Shown here: piece after piece, positions 9,209-17,599 of the stretch
How the letters are laid out: every line of letters starts with the position of its first letter
Numbering within the stretch: the first letter of the stretch is position 1
Origin: JAJFGI01 sp036397065
GTDB taxonomy: Bacteria; Pseudomonadota; Alphaproteobacteria; Kiloniellales; J153
Length of the DNA stretch: 64,000 nt
Direction of reading: 5' to 3'
Assembly (NCBI GenBank): GCA_036397065.1
Contig: DASWJP010000099.1
Coordinates: 16,275 to 80,274, forward strand
Notes under the pieces: generated by a model
The model's input: only the letters and a program-made list of their open reading frames with translations
The model's database searches: none
Told to the model about the DNA's origin: nothing
Made by a program: the position numbers and the translations under genes

Positions 9209-10432
9209 ATGCTTGGTGCATACCGCCCCATGGCATTCTTCCTGACCGGCATCGGCGTTCTGTCGCTGGCCATCTGGCTGTACCTGATTGCCTTGCGCGG
9301 CGGCTACTGGCGCGCGAGCGAGCGGCTTGAGTCCAACTCTGCCGCACCGTCCACCTGGCCGGCGGTGGCAGCCATCGTCCCGGCCCGCGACGAGGTGGCG
9401 GTGATCGGCCCGGCCATCGCCTCGCTGTTGGCGCAGACCTATCCAGGCCGGCTCACCGTCCTTCTGGTCGACGACCACAGCCGCGACGGTACCGCGCGTG
9501 CGGCCATGGACGCGGCCAGGGCGGCCGGGCGGGCGGAGGCGTTCCATGTGGTGCAGGCCCGGGCGCTGCCCGCCGGTTGGACCGGCAAGCTGTGGGCCCT
9601 GGCGGAAGGGGCGCGCCATGCCAAGACCCACCTGGATAACGCCGAGTTCCTGTGGCTCAGCGACGCCGACATCGCCCACGACCCGGAGAACCTGCGCCGC
9701 CTGGTGGTCCAGGCCACGGCCCAGCGCCTCGATCTGGTCTCGCTGATGGTCGCTCTCTCCTGTGGCGGCGTGTGGGAGCGTTTGCTGATCCCGCCCTTCG
9801 TCTATTTCTTTCAGATGCTCTATCCCTTTGCTTGGTCCAACGATCCGCGCCGGCGCACCGCCGCGGCGGCCGGTGGTTGCGTTCTGGTGCGCCGCATCAT
9901 TCTGGAGCGCGCCGGTGGCTTCGCCGCCATCAAGAGCGAGCTGATCGACGACTGCGCCCTGGCCCGGCTGATCAAGCATGGGCCGCCGCCGGGCGGGCGC
10001 ATCTGGATCGGCCTGGCCACCACGGCGCGCAGCATCCGGCCCTATCAGGGTCTGGGCGAGATTTGGCGCATGGTGGCGCGCAGCGCCTATACGCAACTGC
10101 GCCATTCGCCGGTGCTGCTGGCCGGTACGCTGCTGTCCATGACCCTGACCTTCCTGACCCCTCCGGCGCTGGTGCTCAGCACGCCGTGGCACGGCAACGC
10201 AGCGGCCCTAGCCGCTGGGCTGGCGGCCTGGGCGCTGATGACCGTCTCCGCCTGGCCGACGTTCGCCCTGTACCGCCAACCGCCGTGGCTGGCCGTGCTG
10301 TTGCCCGTGGCCGCCGTCTTCTACAGTGCCATGACCTTCGATTCGGCCCTGCGCCACTGGCGCGGCCGGGGCGGCACATGGAAAGGCCGGGTGCAGGGCG
10401 CCGCGGTGGAAGACCAACGGCCCGGACAGTAG
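9209..10432 (+). CDS. hpnB: Hopene-associated glycosyltransferase HpnB
   Basis: A 407-residue membrane-bound family 2 glycosyltransferase matching HpnB. It opens with a transmembrane helix (about 8-28) and an IWLYLIALRGG stretch typical of HpnB. A GT-A domain follows, with AIVPARDE, LLVDDHSRDGT and the D-x-D-like SDADIAHDPEN. Three hydrophobic segments close the C-terminus (about 305-380). It is thought to transfer a sugar during hopanoid side-chain synthesis; its substrate has not been settled in the family. A TTG at 9188 and an ATG at 9230 are alternative starts. Its stop codon lies inside a perfect 15-bp tandem repeat that separates it from hpnC. Confidence 0.93.
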   Translation: MLGAYRPMAFFLTGIGVLSLAIWLYLIALRGGYWRASERLESNSAAPSTWPAVAAIVPARDEVAVIGPAIASLLAQTYPGRLTVLLVDDHSRDGTARAAMDAARAAGRAEAFHVVQARALPAGWTGKLWALAEGARHAKTHLDNAEFLWLSDADIAHDPENLRRLVVQATAQRLDLVSLMVALSCGGVWERLLIPPFVYFFQMLYPFAWSNDPRRRTAAAAGGCVLVRRIILERAGGFAAIKSELIDDCALARLIKHGPPPGGRIWIGLATTARSIRPYQGLGEIWRMVARSAYTQLRHSPVLLAGTLLSMTLTFLTPPALVLSTPWHGNAAALAAGLAAWALMTVSAWPTFALYRQPPWLAVLLPVAAVFYSAMTFDSALRHWRGRGGTWKGRVQGAAVEDQRPGQ

Positions 10433-10458
10433 ACTTGGGCGCGGTAGACTTGGGCGCG
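10429..10458. repeat. Perfect 15-bp tandem duplication between hpnB and hpnC
   Basis: The sequence gtagacttgggcgcg occurs twice with no spacer, at 10429-10443 and 10444-10458. The first copy contains the hpnB stop codon TAG (10430-10432). It looks like a recent slip-strand duplication that lengthened the hpnB-hpnC spacer. The hpnC ribosome binding site lies downstream and is unaffected. Confidence 0.9.
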
Positions 10459-10482
10459 CGGGAATCGGGGACCAGGGGGACG

Positions 10483-11340
10483 ATGAGCCAGGCCATCGAG
10501 ACGCCTTCGGGCAAGGGCGCGGCGGACGAGAATTTTCCCGTCGGTTCCTGGCTGCTGCCAGCGCGCCTGCGGCCGCATGTGGCGGTGTTCTATCGCTTCG
10601 CCCGGGCCATCGACGACATCGCCGACAACCCGGCCCTGGCAGCCAACGACAAGATCGCCCGCCTGTCCCGATTCGCAGCGGCTGTCGAAGGGGACACCGG
10701 CGACGATCCGGCCCTGGCCACGGCGATTGCCATTCGGCGAAGCCTGGCCGAAACCGGCGTCCCGGCGCGCCATTGCCTCGATCTCATCGCCGCCTTCAAG
10801 CAGGACGCCACGAAGCTGCGCTATGCGGATTGGGACGAATTGATGGGCTATTGCGCCCTGTCCGCCAATCCGGTCGGTCGCTACCTGCTCGATCTGCACG
10901 GCGAGGACCGAGCCGACACTGCCGCGTCCGATGCCCTGTGCAGCGCCTTGCAGGTGCTCAATCATCTGCAGGACTGCGGCGACGACCGGCGCGCCCTCGA
11001 CCGGGTGTATTTGCCCCTCGATTGGCTGACGGCGGCGGGCGCGGATGTGACCGATCTCGATGCGTCCGCGTGCAGCCCCGGCCTGCGCCGGGTCATCGAC
11101 CAGTGCCTGGATGGCGTCGACGATCTGATGGCCGCCGCCCGGACGCTGCCAGCGCGGCTGAAGAGCCGGCATCTGGCCATGGAGTCGGCGGTCATCGTGC
11201 GCCTGGCGATTCGCTTGACGGCGTTGCTCCGCGCCGGCGACCCGCTGGCCGGCCGCGTGGCCTTGCGCCGGCACGATTTCGTTGCCTGCGGCCTGCGCGG
11301 TGCCGGCGGCGAGTTGTGGCGGCGGATGCTCGCGCCATGA
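10483..11340 (+). CDS. hpnC: Squalene synthase component HpnC (presqualene diphosphate to hydroxysqualene)
   Basis: HpnC is a 285-residue member of the squalene/phytoene synthase superfamily. In the bacterial HpnCDE route it converts presqualene diphosphate to hydroxysqualene. The first aspartate-rich motif is DDIAD (44-48) and the second is the degenerate QDCGDD (164-169), followed by RVYLP. ATG 10483 is preceded by AGGGGG at suitable spacing, so this start is preferred over upstream in-frame codons that lie inside hpnB. It overlaps hpnD by four bases (ATGA). Its position between hpnB and hpnD fixes its identity relative to HpnD. Confidence 0.95.
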   Translation: MSQAIETPSGKGAADENFPVGSWLLPARLRPHVAVFYRFARAIDDIADNPALAANDKIARLSRFAAAVEGDTGDDPALATAIAIRRSLAETGVPARHCLDLIAAFKQDATKLRYADWDELMGYCALSANPVGRYLLDLHGEDRADTAASDALCSALQVLNHLQDCGDDRRALDRVYLPLDWLTAAGADVTDLDASACSPGLRRVIDQCLDGVDDLMAAARTLPARLKSRHLAMESAVIVRLAIRLTALLRAGDPLAGRVALRRHDFVACGLRGAGGELWRRMLAP

Positions 11341-12218
11341 CCAAAGCCGCGCGGGCAAACATCGCGAAGCCGGCGGCCAGCGAGGCCGCCGCAAAGGCGC
11401 GGGTCAACGCAGTGGTCGCCCGCTCCGGCACCTCGTTCCTGTGGGGCATGCGCATTCTGCCGCCGCCGCGCCGGGCGGCCATGTATGCCATCTATGCCTT
11501 CTGCCGGGCGGTCGACGACATCGCCGACGAACCGGCCCCGACAGAGGCGAAACTGGCGCGCCTCGACCAATGGCGGCAGGAAATCGACCTCTTGTATGAC
11601 GGCCGGCCGCGCGACCCGATCACCATCGCCTTGCGCCAGCCGGTCGCGGACTATGCGTTGCCGCGCGCGGAGTTTCTGGCCGTCATCGACGGCATGGAGA
11701 TGGATGCGCGCGAAGTCATGCATGGCCCCGATCCCAAGGACTACGCCCTCTACTGCCGGCGCGTCGCGGGTGCGGTGGGCAAGCTGTCCATCCACGCCTT
11801 TGGCGATACCAGCCCGGCGGCGCAAGAGTTGGCGGTCGTCCTGGGCGAAGCCCTGCAGACCACCAACATTCTGCGCGATGTGGCGGAGGATGCGGCCCGC
11901 AACCGCCTCTATCTGCCCAGCGATCTGCTCGACGCCCACGGCATCGAAAGCCGGACCGCCGAAGCGGTGCTGGCGCATCCGGCCCTGCCGCGGGTCTGCG
12001 CCGATCTGGCGGCCCGCGCCCGGGCGCGCTTTGCCGAGGCCCGGGCCCTGTTGGCGCGCTGCGACCGCCGCCGCATGCGTCCGGCGGCCTTGATGCTGGC
12101 GGTCTACGCCCGTGTCCTGGCGCGCCTGGAAACGCGTGGCTGGCACCGGCTGGATGTACCAGCGCGGCTTTCGCGCGGTGAAAAGCTTTGGATCGTCATC
12201 CGCCACGGTTTGCTTTGA
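11337..12218 (+). CDS. hpnD: Presqualene diphosphate synthase HpnD
   Basis: HpnD condenses two farnesyl diphosphates to presqualene diphosphate, the first step of HpnCDE squalene synthesis. The 293-residue protein has both substrate-binding aspartate motifs intact, DDIADE (60-65) and DVAED (181-185), as well as the RNRLYLP motif after the second. A GTSFLWGMRILPP stretch (31-43) matches the N-terminal active-site strand of the family. It starts within the last codons of hpnC (ATGA) and its stop overlaps the hpnE start (TGATG), so hpnC-hpnD-hpnE are translationally coupled. Confidence 0.96.
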   Translation: MTKAARANIAKPAASEAAAKARVNAVVARSGTSFLWGMRILPPPRRAAMYAIYAFCRAVDDIADEPAPTEAKLARLDQWRQEIDLLYDGRPRDPITIALRQPVADYALPRAEFLAVIDGMEMDAREVMHGPDPKDYALYCRRVAGAVGKLSIHAFGDTSPAAQELAVVLGEALQTTNILRDVAEDAARNRLYLPSDLLDAHGIESRTAEAVLAHPALPRVCADLAARARARFAEARALLARCDRRRMRPAALMLAVYARVLARLETRGWHRLDVPARLSRGEKLWIVIRHGLL

Positions 12219-13495
12219 TGTCGCCAAAGCCCAAGGTCCACGTGGTCGGCGCCGGTATCGCCGGCCTCTCTTGCGCCGTGCGCCTGGTGCGCGAAGGGCA
12301 TGACGTGCACGTGCACGAGGCGGCGGCGCAGGCGGGCGGCCGGTGCCGCTCCTATCACGATGCCAAGCTCGACCGGATGGTCGACAACGGCAACCACCTG
12401 CTGCTGACCGCCAACCGGGCCGCCATCGCCTATGTGGACGAGATCGGCGCCCGCCACACCCTGCAGGGCCCGGCGCAGGCGGCCTTTCCCTTTATGGACC
12501 TGCGCAGCGGCGAGCGCTGGACCGTGCAGCCCAACGGCGGTCCGGTGCCGTGGTGGCTGCTGTCCCCCGCCCGGCGCATTCCCCATACCCGGCCGTGGGC
12601 GTACGCCGCGGGCTTGCGATTGGCTTTCGCCGGACCGGAGGCGACCGTTGCCGACTGCTTGGACCGGCAGGACCCGCTGTGGGCGCGGTTCTGGGAACCC
12701 TTGACCGTGGCCGCCCTGAATACGGCGCCGGAGGAAGCCTCGGCCCGCCTGTTGTGGCTGGTGGTGCGCGCCACCTTTGCCCGGGGCGAAGCGGCCTGCC
12801 GCCCCTTGATCGCCAGGGATGGCCTGGCCGCCAGCTTCGTCGACCCGGCCATGGCCAAGGTGCGGGCGGGCGGCGGTGCGATCGACTTCAACCGCCGCCT
12901 GCGCGCCATCGTTTTTGCTGGCGACCGGGCCCAGCGCCTGGATTTTGGCGAGACCCAGGTGCCGCTGGCCGAGGGCGACCGCCTGGTCCTGGCCGTACCG
13001 CCGCCGGTGGCGGCGTCCTTGCTGCCCGACCTCCAGGCCCCGCATGACATGCGGCCCATTGTGAATGCCCATATCCGCCTGCCGGCTCCGCCGGTCCTGC
13101 CCGCGGGCTTGTCCGGAGACTTGCCCCTGCTCGGCCTGATCGGCGGCACCACCCAATGGCTGATCGTCCGCGGCGATGTGGTCAGCCTGACCATCAGCGC
13201 CGCCGCCGGCCAGGCGGCTGAAAACAGCGAGGCCCTGGCCGATACCCTGTGGCGGGAGGCGGCGGCGGCCCTGGCCCTGGACCTGCCCGAGGCACCGCCG
13301 GTGCGTATCGTCAAGGAACGCCGCGCCACCATTGCGCAAACCCCTCAGGCCTTGCGCCTGCGCCCGCCGGCGCGCACCCCCTGGCACAACGTGGTGCTGG
13401 CCGGCGATTGGACCGATACGGGCTATCCGGCAACCATCGAAAGCGCCGTCCGTTCCGGCTGGTCTGCGGTGCGGGCGTGCACGGACTCGCGCTAA
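12218..13495 (+). CDS. hpnE: Hydroxysqualene dehydroxylase HpnE
   Basis: HpnE is an FAD-dependent amine-oxidase-fold protein that reduces hydroxysqualene to squalene, completing the HpnCDE pathway. The 425-residue product has the dinucleotide-binding motif GAGIAG (11-16), the GGRCRSY stretch, a DNGNHLLL segment, and a C-terminal FAD-contacting VLAGDWTDTGYPATIESAVRSG region. ATG 12218 overlaps the hpnD stop by one base; a TTG at 12188 is possible but lies within hpnD. It is the last gene of the hpnCDE overlap set; 120 bases with their own promoter-like sequence separate it from hpnF. Confidence 0.95.
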   Translation: MSPKPKVHVVGAGIAGLSCAVRLVREGHDVHVHEAAAQAGGRCRSYHDAKLDRMVDNGNHLLLTANRAAIAYVDEIGARHTLQGPAQAAFPFMDLRSGERWTVQPNGGPVPWWLLSPARRIPHTRPWAYAAGLRLAFAGPEATVADCLDRQDPLWARFWEPLTVAALNTAPEEASARLLWLVVRATFARGEAACRPLIARDGLAASFVDPAMAKVRAGGGAIDFNRRLRAIVFAGDRAQRLDFGETQVPLAEGDRLVLAVPPPVAASLLPDLQAPHDMRPIVNAHIRLPAPPVLPAGLSGDLPLLGLIGGTTQWLIVRGDVVSLTISAAAGQAAENSEALADTLWREAAAALALDLPEAPPVRIVKERRATIAQTPQALRLRPPARTPWHNVVLAGDWTDTGYPATIESAVRSGWSAVRACTDSR

Positions 13496-13548
13496 ACGGG
13501 TGATATGACGCCCCGTCGCAACCACGCCGTTCCGCTTGCGTCGGCTGG

Positions 13549-13577
13549 TTGGCATGACTAAGTAGAGCCGCTAGACT
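13549..13577 (+). promoter_or_regulatory. Sigma-70-type promoter for hpnF
   Basis: TTGGCA (13549-13554) and TAGACT (13572-13577) are separated by exactly 17 bases and lie 39 bases upstream of the hpnF ATG. The -35 box matches the consensus at five of six positions and the -10 at four of six. The word GCTAGACT recurs at the -10 position proposed for hpnM. Confidence 0.5.
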
Positions 13578-13615
13578 TTTATTGCAGTTTCATTGCGAGT
13601 TCCTGTACCTCACCC

Positions 13616-15658
13616 ATGACCGAATTCGACCGACTATCCGAGGCCCGCCGGGCTACCCATGGCGACCAGCGGGCGGCAGATGTGGTGGAAACGCGCGGTG
13701 ACTCCACCGACTCACCAGCGATCCTCGACGATCTGACCGAGGCCTCCCCGTCCGACGAAGCGTTGGACCGGCTGGTGCGTGAGCAGCGCCAGGCGCTCAA
13801 GGGCGTGCAGCGCCCGGACGGCCATTGGGTGTTCGAATTCGAGGCGGATGCCACCATCCCGGCGGAATACATTCTGCTGCGGCACTTCCTCGGCGACATC
13901 GACGAGGATCGGCAGCGGCGCATCGCCAATTACCTGCGCGGCATTCAGAACGAAGACGGCGGCTGGCCGCTGTTTCATAAGGGCGTTGTGGATCTCAGTG
14001 CCACCGTAAAAGCCTACTTCGCCTTGAAGCTGGCGGGCGACGCTCCGGAGGCGCCGCACATGGCGCGGGCGCGGCAAGCCATTCTCGACCGGGGTGGGGC
14101 GGCACAGTGCAATGTCTTCACCCGCATCGCCCTGGCCCTGTTCGAGCAAGTGCCGTGGCGCGCCGTGCCGGAAATGCCGGTCGAGATCGTGCTGCTGCCG
14201 CGCTGGTTCCCCTTCCATCTGTCGAAGGTGTCCTATTGGTCGCGCACGGTGATCGTGCCGCTGTTGATCCTGATGGCGCTGAAACCGCGCGCCCGCAATC
14301 CGCGCGGCGTGCGCATCGACGAATTGTTCCAGCGGCCGCCGAACGACGAGCGCTTTCCCATGAACGCCACCGGGGATGCCCTGGGGGCGTTTTTCGCCGG
14401 CCTCGATGTGGTTCTGCGCACGGCCGGACAGCGGTTGCCGCAAGGCAGCCGCAAGCGGGCCATTCGCAAGGCCCTCAAGTTCATCACCCCGCGCCTGAAC
14501 GGCGAGGATGGCCTGGGCGGCATTTTTCCGGCCATGGCGAACGTGGTCATGGCCTTCGAGGCCCTGGGACGCTCGCGCGACGACCCGGAGTTCGTCATGG
14601 CCCGCAAGGCGGTGGACAAGCTGCTGCTAGACCGCGGCCCCGATGCCACCTATTGCCAGCCGTGCCTGTCGCCGATTTGGGATACCTGCCTGGCGATGCA
14701 TGCCATGCTGGAAGCCGGCGAGGATCCGGACTCCGCGACCTTGCAGAAGGCCAGCGATTGGCTGCTGGAGCGGGAGATCACCGATGTGGTCGGCGATTGG
14801 GAATGGCAGCGCCCGGGCCTGCCGCCCGGCGGCTGGGCCTTCCAGTACCGCAACGACTTTTACCCCGACGTGGACGATACGGCGGTCGTGGTGATGGCCC
14901 TGGATCGCGCCGGCGATCCGCGCACCCGCCCGGCCATCGACCGCGCCACCGACTGGGTCCTGGGCATGCAGAGCGGCAACGGCGGCTGGGGCGCCTTCGA
15001 TGCGGAGAACAAGTACTACTATCTGAACAGCATTCCATTCGCCGATCATGGCGCCCTGCTGGACCCGCCGACTGTCGACGTGACCGCCCGCTGCCTGTCC
15101 ATGCTGGCCCAGCTCGGCTTTTCCAACAGCCATCCGGCCATCCGCAAAGGTCTGGATTTCCTGCGCAAGGAGCAGGAGGCGGACGGGTCCTGGTTCGGCC
15201 GCTGGGGGGTCAATTACATTTACGGCACATGGTCGGCGCTGTGCGCCTTCAACGCCTGTGACGAGGACATGGCGGCCGCGCATATCCGCAAGGCGGTGGC
15301 CTGGCTCAAGAGCCGGCAGCGGCCGGATGGCGGCTGGGGCGAGGATTGCGCCACCTACTGGCCGGACCGGCGCACCATGGCCAAGGACTCCACCGCCTCG
15401 CAGACCGCCTGGGCGCTCATGGCTCTGATGGCGGCGGGCGAGGTGGACTGCGCCGCCGTCCGGCGCGGCATCGCCTATCTGGAAGCTGCCCCCCGCCAAG
15501 GCGCCAAGTGGCGCGAGGCCCTCTATACCGGCATCGGCTTTCCCCGCGTCTTCTACCTGAACTATCACGGGTACAGCGCGTATTTCCCCCTGTGGGCCTT
15601 GGCCCGTTACCGCAATCTGCTGCGCAGCAACGAGGGGCGCGTGCGCTTCGGCATGTGA
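13616..15658 (+). CDS. shc (hpnF): Squalene-hopene cyclase
   Basis: This enzyme cyclises squalene to hopene and diplopterol, the committed step of hopanoid synthesis. It is a peripheral membrane protein made of two alpha-barrel domains. The 680-residue product has the catalytic acid motif DVDD (418-421, within YPDVDDTA) and several QW repeats, including QNEDGGW near 105, QSGNGGWGAFD, QEADGSW and QRPDGGWGED. The length is normal for the family (about 630-730). An acidic, presumably disordered stretch of about 50 residues precedes the first conserved helix. The GTG start of hpnG overlaps its stop by four bases. Confidence 0.97.
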   Translation: MTEFDRLSEARRATHGDQRAADVVETRGDSTDSPAILDDLTEASPSDEALDRLVREQRQALKGVQRPDGHWVFEFEADATIPAEYILLRHFLGDIDEDRQRRIANYLRGIQNEDGGWPLFHKGVVDLSATVKAYFALKLAGDAPEAPHMARARQAILDRGGAAQCNVFTRIALALFEQVPWRAVPEMPVEIVLLPRWFPFHLSKVSYWSRTVIVPLLILMALKPRARNPRGVRIDELFQRPPNDERFPMNATGDALGAFFAGLDVVLRTAGQRLPQGSRKRAIRKALKFITPRLNGEDGLGGIFPAMANVVMAFEALGRSRDDPEFVMARKAVDKLLLDRGPDATYCQPCLSPIWDTCLAMHAMLEAGEDPDSATLQKASDWLLEREITDVVGDWEWQRPGLPPGGWAFQYRNDFYPDVDDTAVVVMALDRAGDPRTRPAIDRATDWVLGMQSGNGGWGAFDAENKYYYLNSIPFADHGALLDPPTVDVTARCLSMLAQLGFSNSHPAIRKGLDFLRKEQEADGSWFGRWGVNYIYGTWSALCAFNACDEDMAAAHIRKAVAWLKSRQRPDGGWGEDCATYWPDRRTMAKDSTASQTAWALMALMAAGEVDCAAVRRGIAYLEAAPRQGAKWREALYTGIGFPRVFYLNYHGYSAYFPLWALARYRNLLRSNEGRVRFGM

Positions 15659-16353
15659 CGCGCATCGCCGTCGTCACCGGACTCGCCGCGGAAGCCAAAC
15701 TTATTCAGAAGGCCCATCGCCGCGCCGGGCGCGATGCCCCGCCGATGGCCTGTGCCGGTGCCGATTCGGGCCGGGCGCAGGCCCATGCCGCCCGCCTAAT
15801 CGCCGAGGGCGCCACCGTATTGCTCAGCTTCGGCCTGTGCGGCGGCCTGGATCCGGCGCTGCGCCCCGGCGATTTGCTTCTCGCCGAGACCGTGCTTCTC
15901 CCGGACGGCACCCGCCTGCCCACATCTGCGCCGCACCGCCACCGGCTGCGCGCACGCTTGGAAACCGCCGGAATCCGCTCTGTCGGCGGTACCCTCGCCG
16001 GCAGCGACGGACCCGTGGCAACCGCCGAGGCCAAGCGCGCCCACTTCGCGCAAACCGGCGCCTGTGCCGTGGATATGGAGAGCCATGGGGTGGCCGGTGC
16101 GGCCCAGGCCGCCGGCGTGCCGATGCTGGTACTACGCGCCGTGGCCGATCCGGCGGCACGCACCCTGCCGCGCGCGGCCTTGGCCGTCGTCGGGCCCGAT
16201 GGGCGCCTGCGGGTGTTTCGCGCCCTGGCCACCATGTACGTGCGGCCGTGGGAAGGCCCGGCGCTGGTCCGCCTGGCCTATGAAGCGCGTTTGGGCTTCG
16301 ATACCCTGGAGCGTGTGGCCGCCGAGCCGGACCTGTTATTCGGCGGCGACTGA
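15655..16353 (+). CDS. hpnG: Adenosylhopane nucleosidase HpnG
   Basis: HpnG is a purine-nucleoside-phosphorylase-fold enzyme that releases adenine from adenosylhopane to give ribosylhopane. The 232-residue protein shows the family features VTGLAAEAK near the N-terminus, FGLCGGLDPALRPGDLL (about 60-76), and ACAVDMESHGVA, whose glutamate contacts the ribose. Translation begins at GTG 15655, overlapping the hpnF stop (GTGA), the only start that gives a complete N-terminus. It is convergent with hpnH, and the two coding regions overlap by 18 bases at their 3' ends. Confidence 0.94.
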   Translation: MTRIAVVTGLAAEAKLIQKAHRRAGRDAPPMACAGADSGRAQAHAARLIAEGATVLLSFGLCGGLDPALRPGDLLLAETVLLPDGTRLPTSAPHRHRLRARLETAGIRSVGGTLAGSDGPVATAEAKRAHFAQTGACAVDMESHGVAGAAQAAGVPMLVLRAVADPAARTLPRAALAVVGPDGRLRVFRALATMYVRPWEGPALVRLAYEARLGFDTLERVAAEPDLLFGGD

Positions 16354-17496
16354 GCCGGAGCCCTTGCTCTGATCCCCGCCCGCCGGCTTCGCGTGCATGT
16401 CGGCGGCGGCGCCGGACACCAGCTTGTCGAAGATGAATTCGGCCGGGCGTTGCTTATCCAAAGCGATCTCCGGGGCCATGGGCGCGTGCGTTTCGAAGCC
16501 CGACAGGGCCACGCGCAAGGCCTTCAACGGATGAGCCACGGTGTCGTTGACCGCCGTCGCTTCGTAGCCGCAATGGACCATGCAATTGGCGCACTTCTCG
16601 TAATTGCCGGTGCCGTACGTTTCCCATTCGGTCTCGTCCATCAACTGGCGGAACGTACGGGCGTACCCCTCGTTCAATAGATAGCAGGGCCGCTGCCAGC
16701 CGAAGATATTGCGCGTCGGGTTGCCCCACGGCGTGCATTTGTAAGTTTGATTGCCGGCCAGGAAATCCAGGAACATGGTGGACTGGCTGAACTGCCACTT
16801 GCGGCCCTTGCCACGGCGGAAGATATCGCGGAACAGGGTCTTGGTTTGTTGCCGGTTGAGGAAATGCTGCTGATCCGGCGCCCGTTCGTACGCGTACCCC
16901 GGCGATACGGTGATGCCCTCGATGCCAAGGCCGGTCACGAAATCGAAAAACTCGGCCACCCGTTCCGGCTTGGCGTTGTCGAACAGGGTGCAATTGATGT
17001 TGACCCGGAATCCCGCCGCCTTGACCACTTGGATGGCCTTGACGGCGCGCTTGAACACGCCTTTTTGATCGACCGAGTGGTCGTGCTCCGTCTCCAGCCC
17101 GTCCAGATGCACCGAGAAGGTGAGATACGGGCTCGGCTTGAACAGGTGCAGCTTCTTTTCCAGCAGCAGCGCGTTGGTGCACAGATAGACGAAGCGCTTG
17201 CGCTTGACCAATTCGGCCGCGATCTCGCCGATTTCCTTGTGCAACAGCGGTTCGCCGCCCGGAATCGAGATCACCGGGGCGCCGCATTCCTCGGCGGCCT
17301 CGACGCATTCAGCCACCGACAAGCGGCGATTGAGGATCGCGTCCGGATAGTCGATCTTGCCGCAGCCCGGGCAGGCCAGATTGCAGCGGAACAACGGCTC
17401 GAGCATGAGTACCAGCGGGTACCGGGCTCGCCGCAGGATCCGCTGTTTCAGGATATAGGCGCCGACACGAAACTGTTGCCGTAAAGGTACCGACAC
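16336..17496 (-). CDS. hpnH: Adenosyl hopene transferase HpnH (radical SAM)
   Basis: HpnH is a radical SAM enzyme that adds the 5'-deoxyadenosyl group to hopene, the first step of C35 side-chain synthesis. The iron-sulfur motif is C38-x3-C42-x2-C45 (RCNLACPGCGK). ISIPGGEPLLH, the SAM-binding GGE motif, follows at about 88. The C-terminal SPASM-like cysteines are in KCANCMVHCGYE. I chose the GTG at 17494-17496, which gives MSVPLRQQFRVGAY, the usual HpnH N-terminus, and has GAGAGGTTG upstream; an upstream GTG at 17532 would add twelve residues. The 386-residue length is normal. It is on the opposite strand from the cyclase operon. Confidence 0.96.
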   Translation of the reverse strand: MSVPLRQQFRVGAYILKQRILRRARYPLVLMLEPLFRCNLACPGCGKIDYPDAILNRRLSVAECVEAAEECGAPVISIPGGEPLLHKEIGEIAAELVKRKRFVYLCTNALLLEKKLHLFKPSPYLTFSVHLDGLETEHDHSVDQKGVFKRAVKAIQVVKAAGFRVNINCTLFDNAKPERVAEFFDFVTGLGIEGITVSPGYAYERAPDQQHFLNRQQTKTLFRDIFRRGKGRKWQFSQSTMFLDFLAGNQTYKCTPWGNPTRNIFGWQRPCYLLNEGYARTFRQLMDETEWETYGTGNYEKCANCMVHCGYEATAVNDTVAHPLKALRVALSGFETHAPMAPEIALDKQRPAEFIFDKLVSGAAADMHAKPAGGDQSKGSGSVAAE

Positions 17497-17599
17497 GAGA
17501 CAACCTCTCACAAAACTCGACTGGCCCGGCACTGGGCTGCCTGGGCACAGCCGCTATCCCTAGCGCCTTTGTCCGGCCCTGCCAAGCGGGTTGCCGGGA

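Noticed and set aside
10429..10458. TAGACTT words in the tandem repeat as hpnC promoters
   Set aside because: No -35-like sequence lies at 16-18 bases upstream of either copy; translational context suggests read-through from hpnB.
9652..10482. Upstream in-frame extension of hpnC through hpnB
   Set aside because: The extension is out-of-frame hpnB sequence. ATG 10483 has a good ribosome binding site and gives the family-typical N-terminus.
16336..16353. Overlap of hpnG and hpnH 3' ends as a truncation
   Set aside because: Both proteins have family-typical lengths and complete C-termini; an 18-base tail-to-tail overlap is ordinary in compact genomes.
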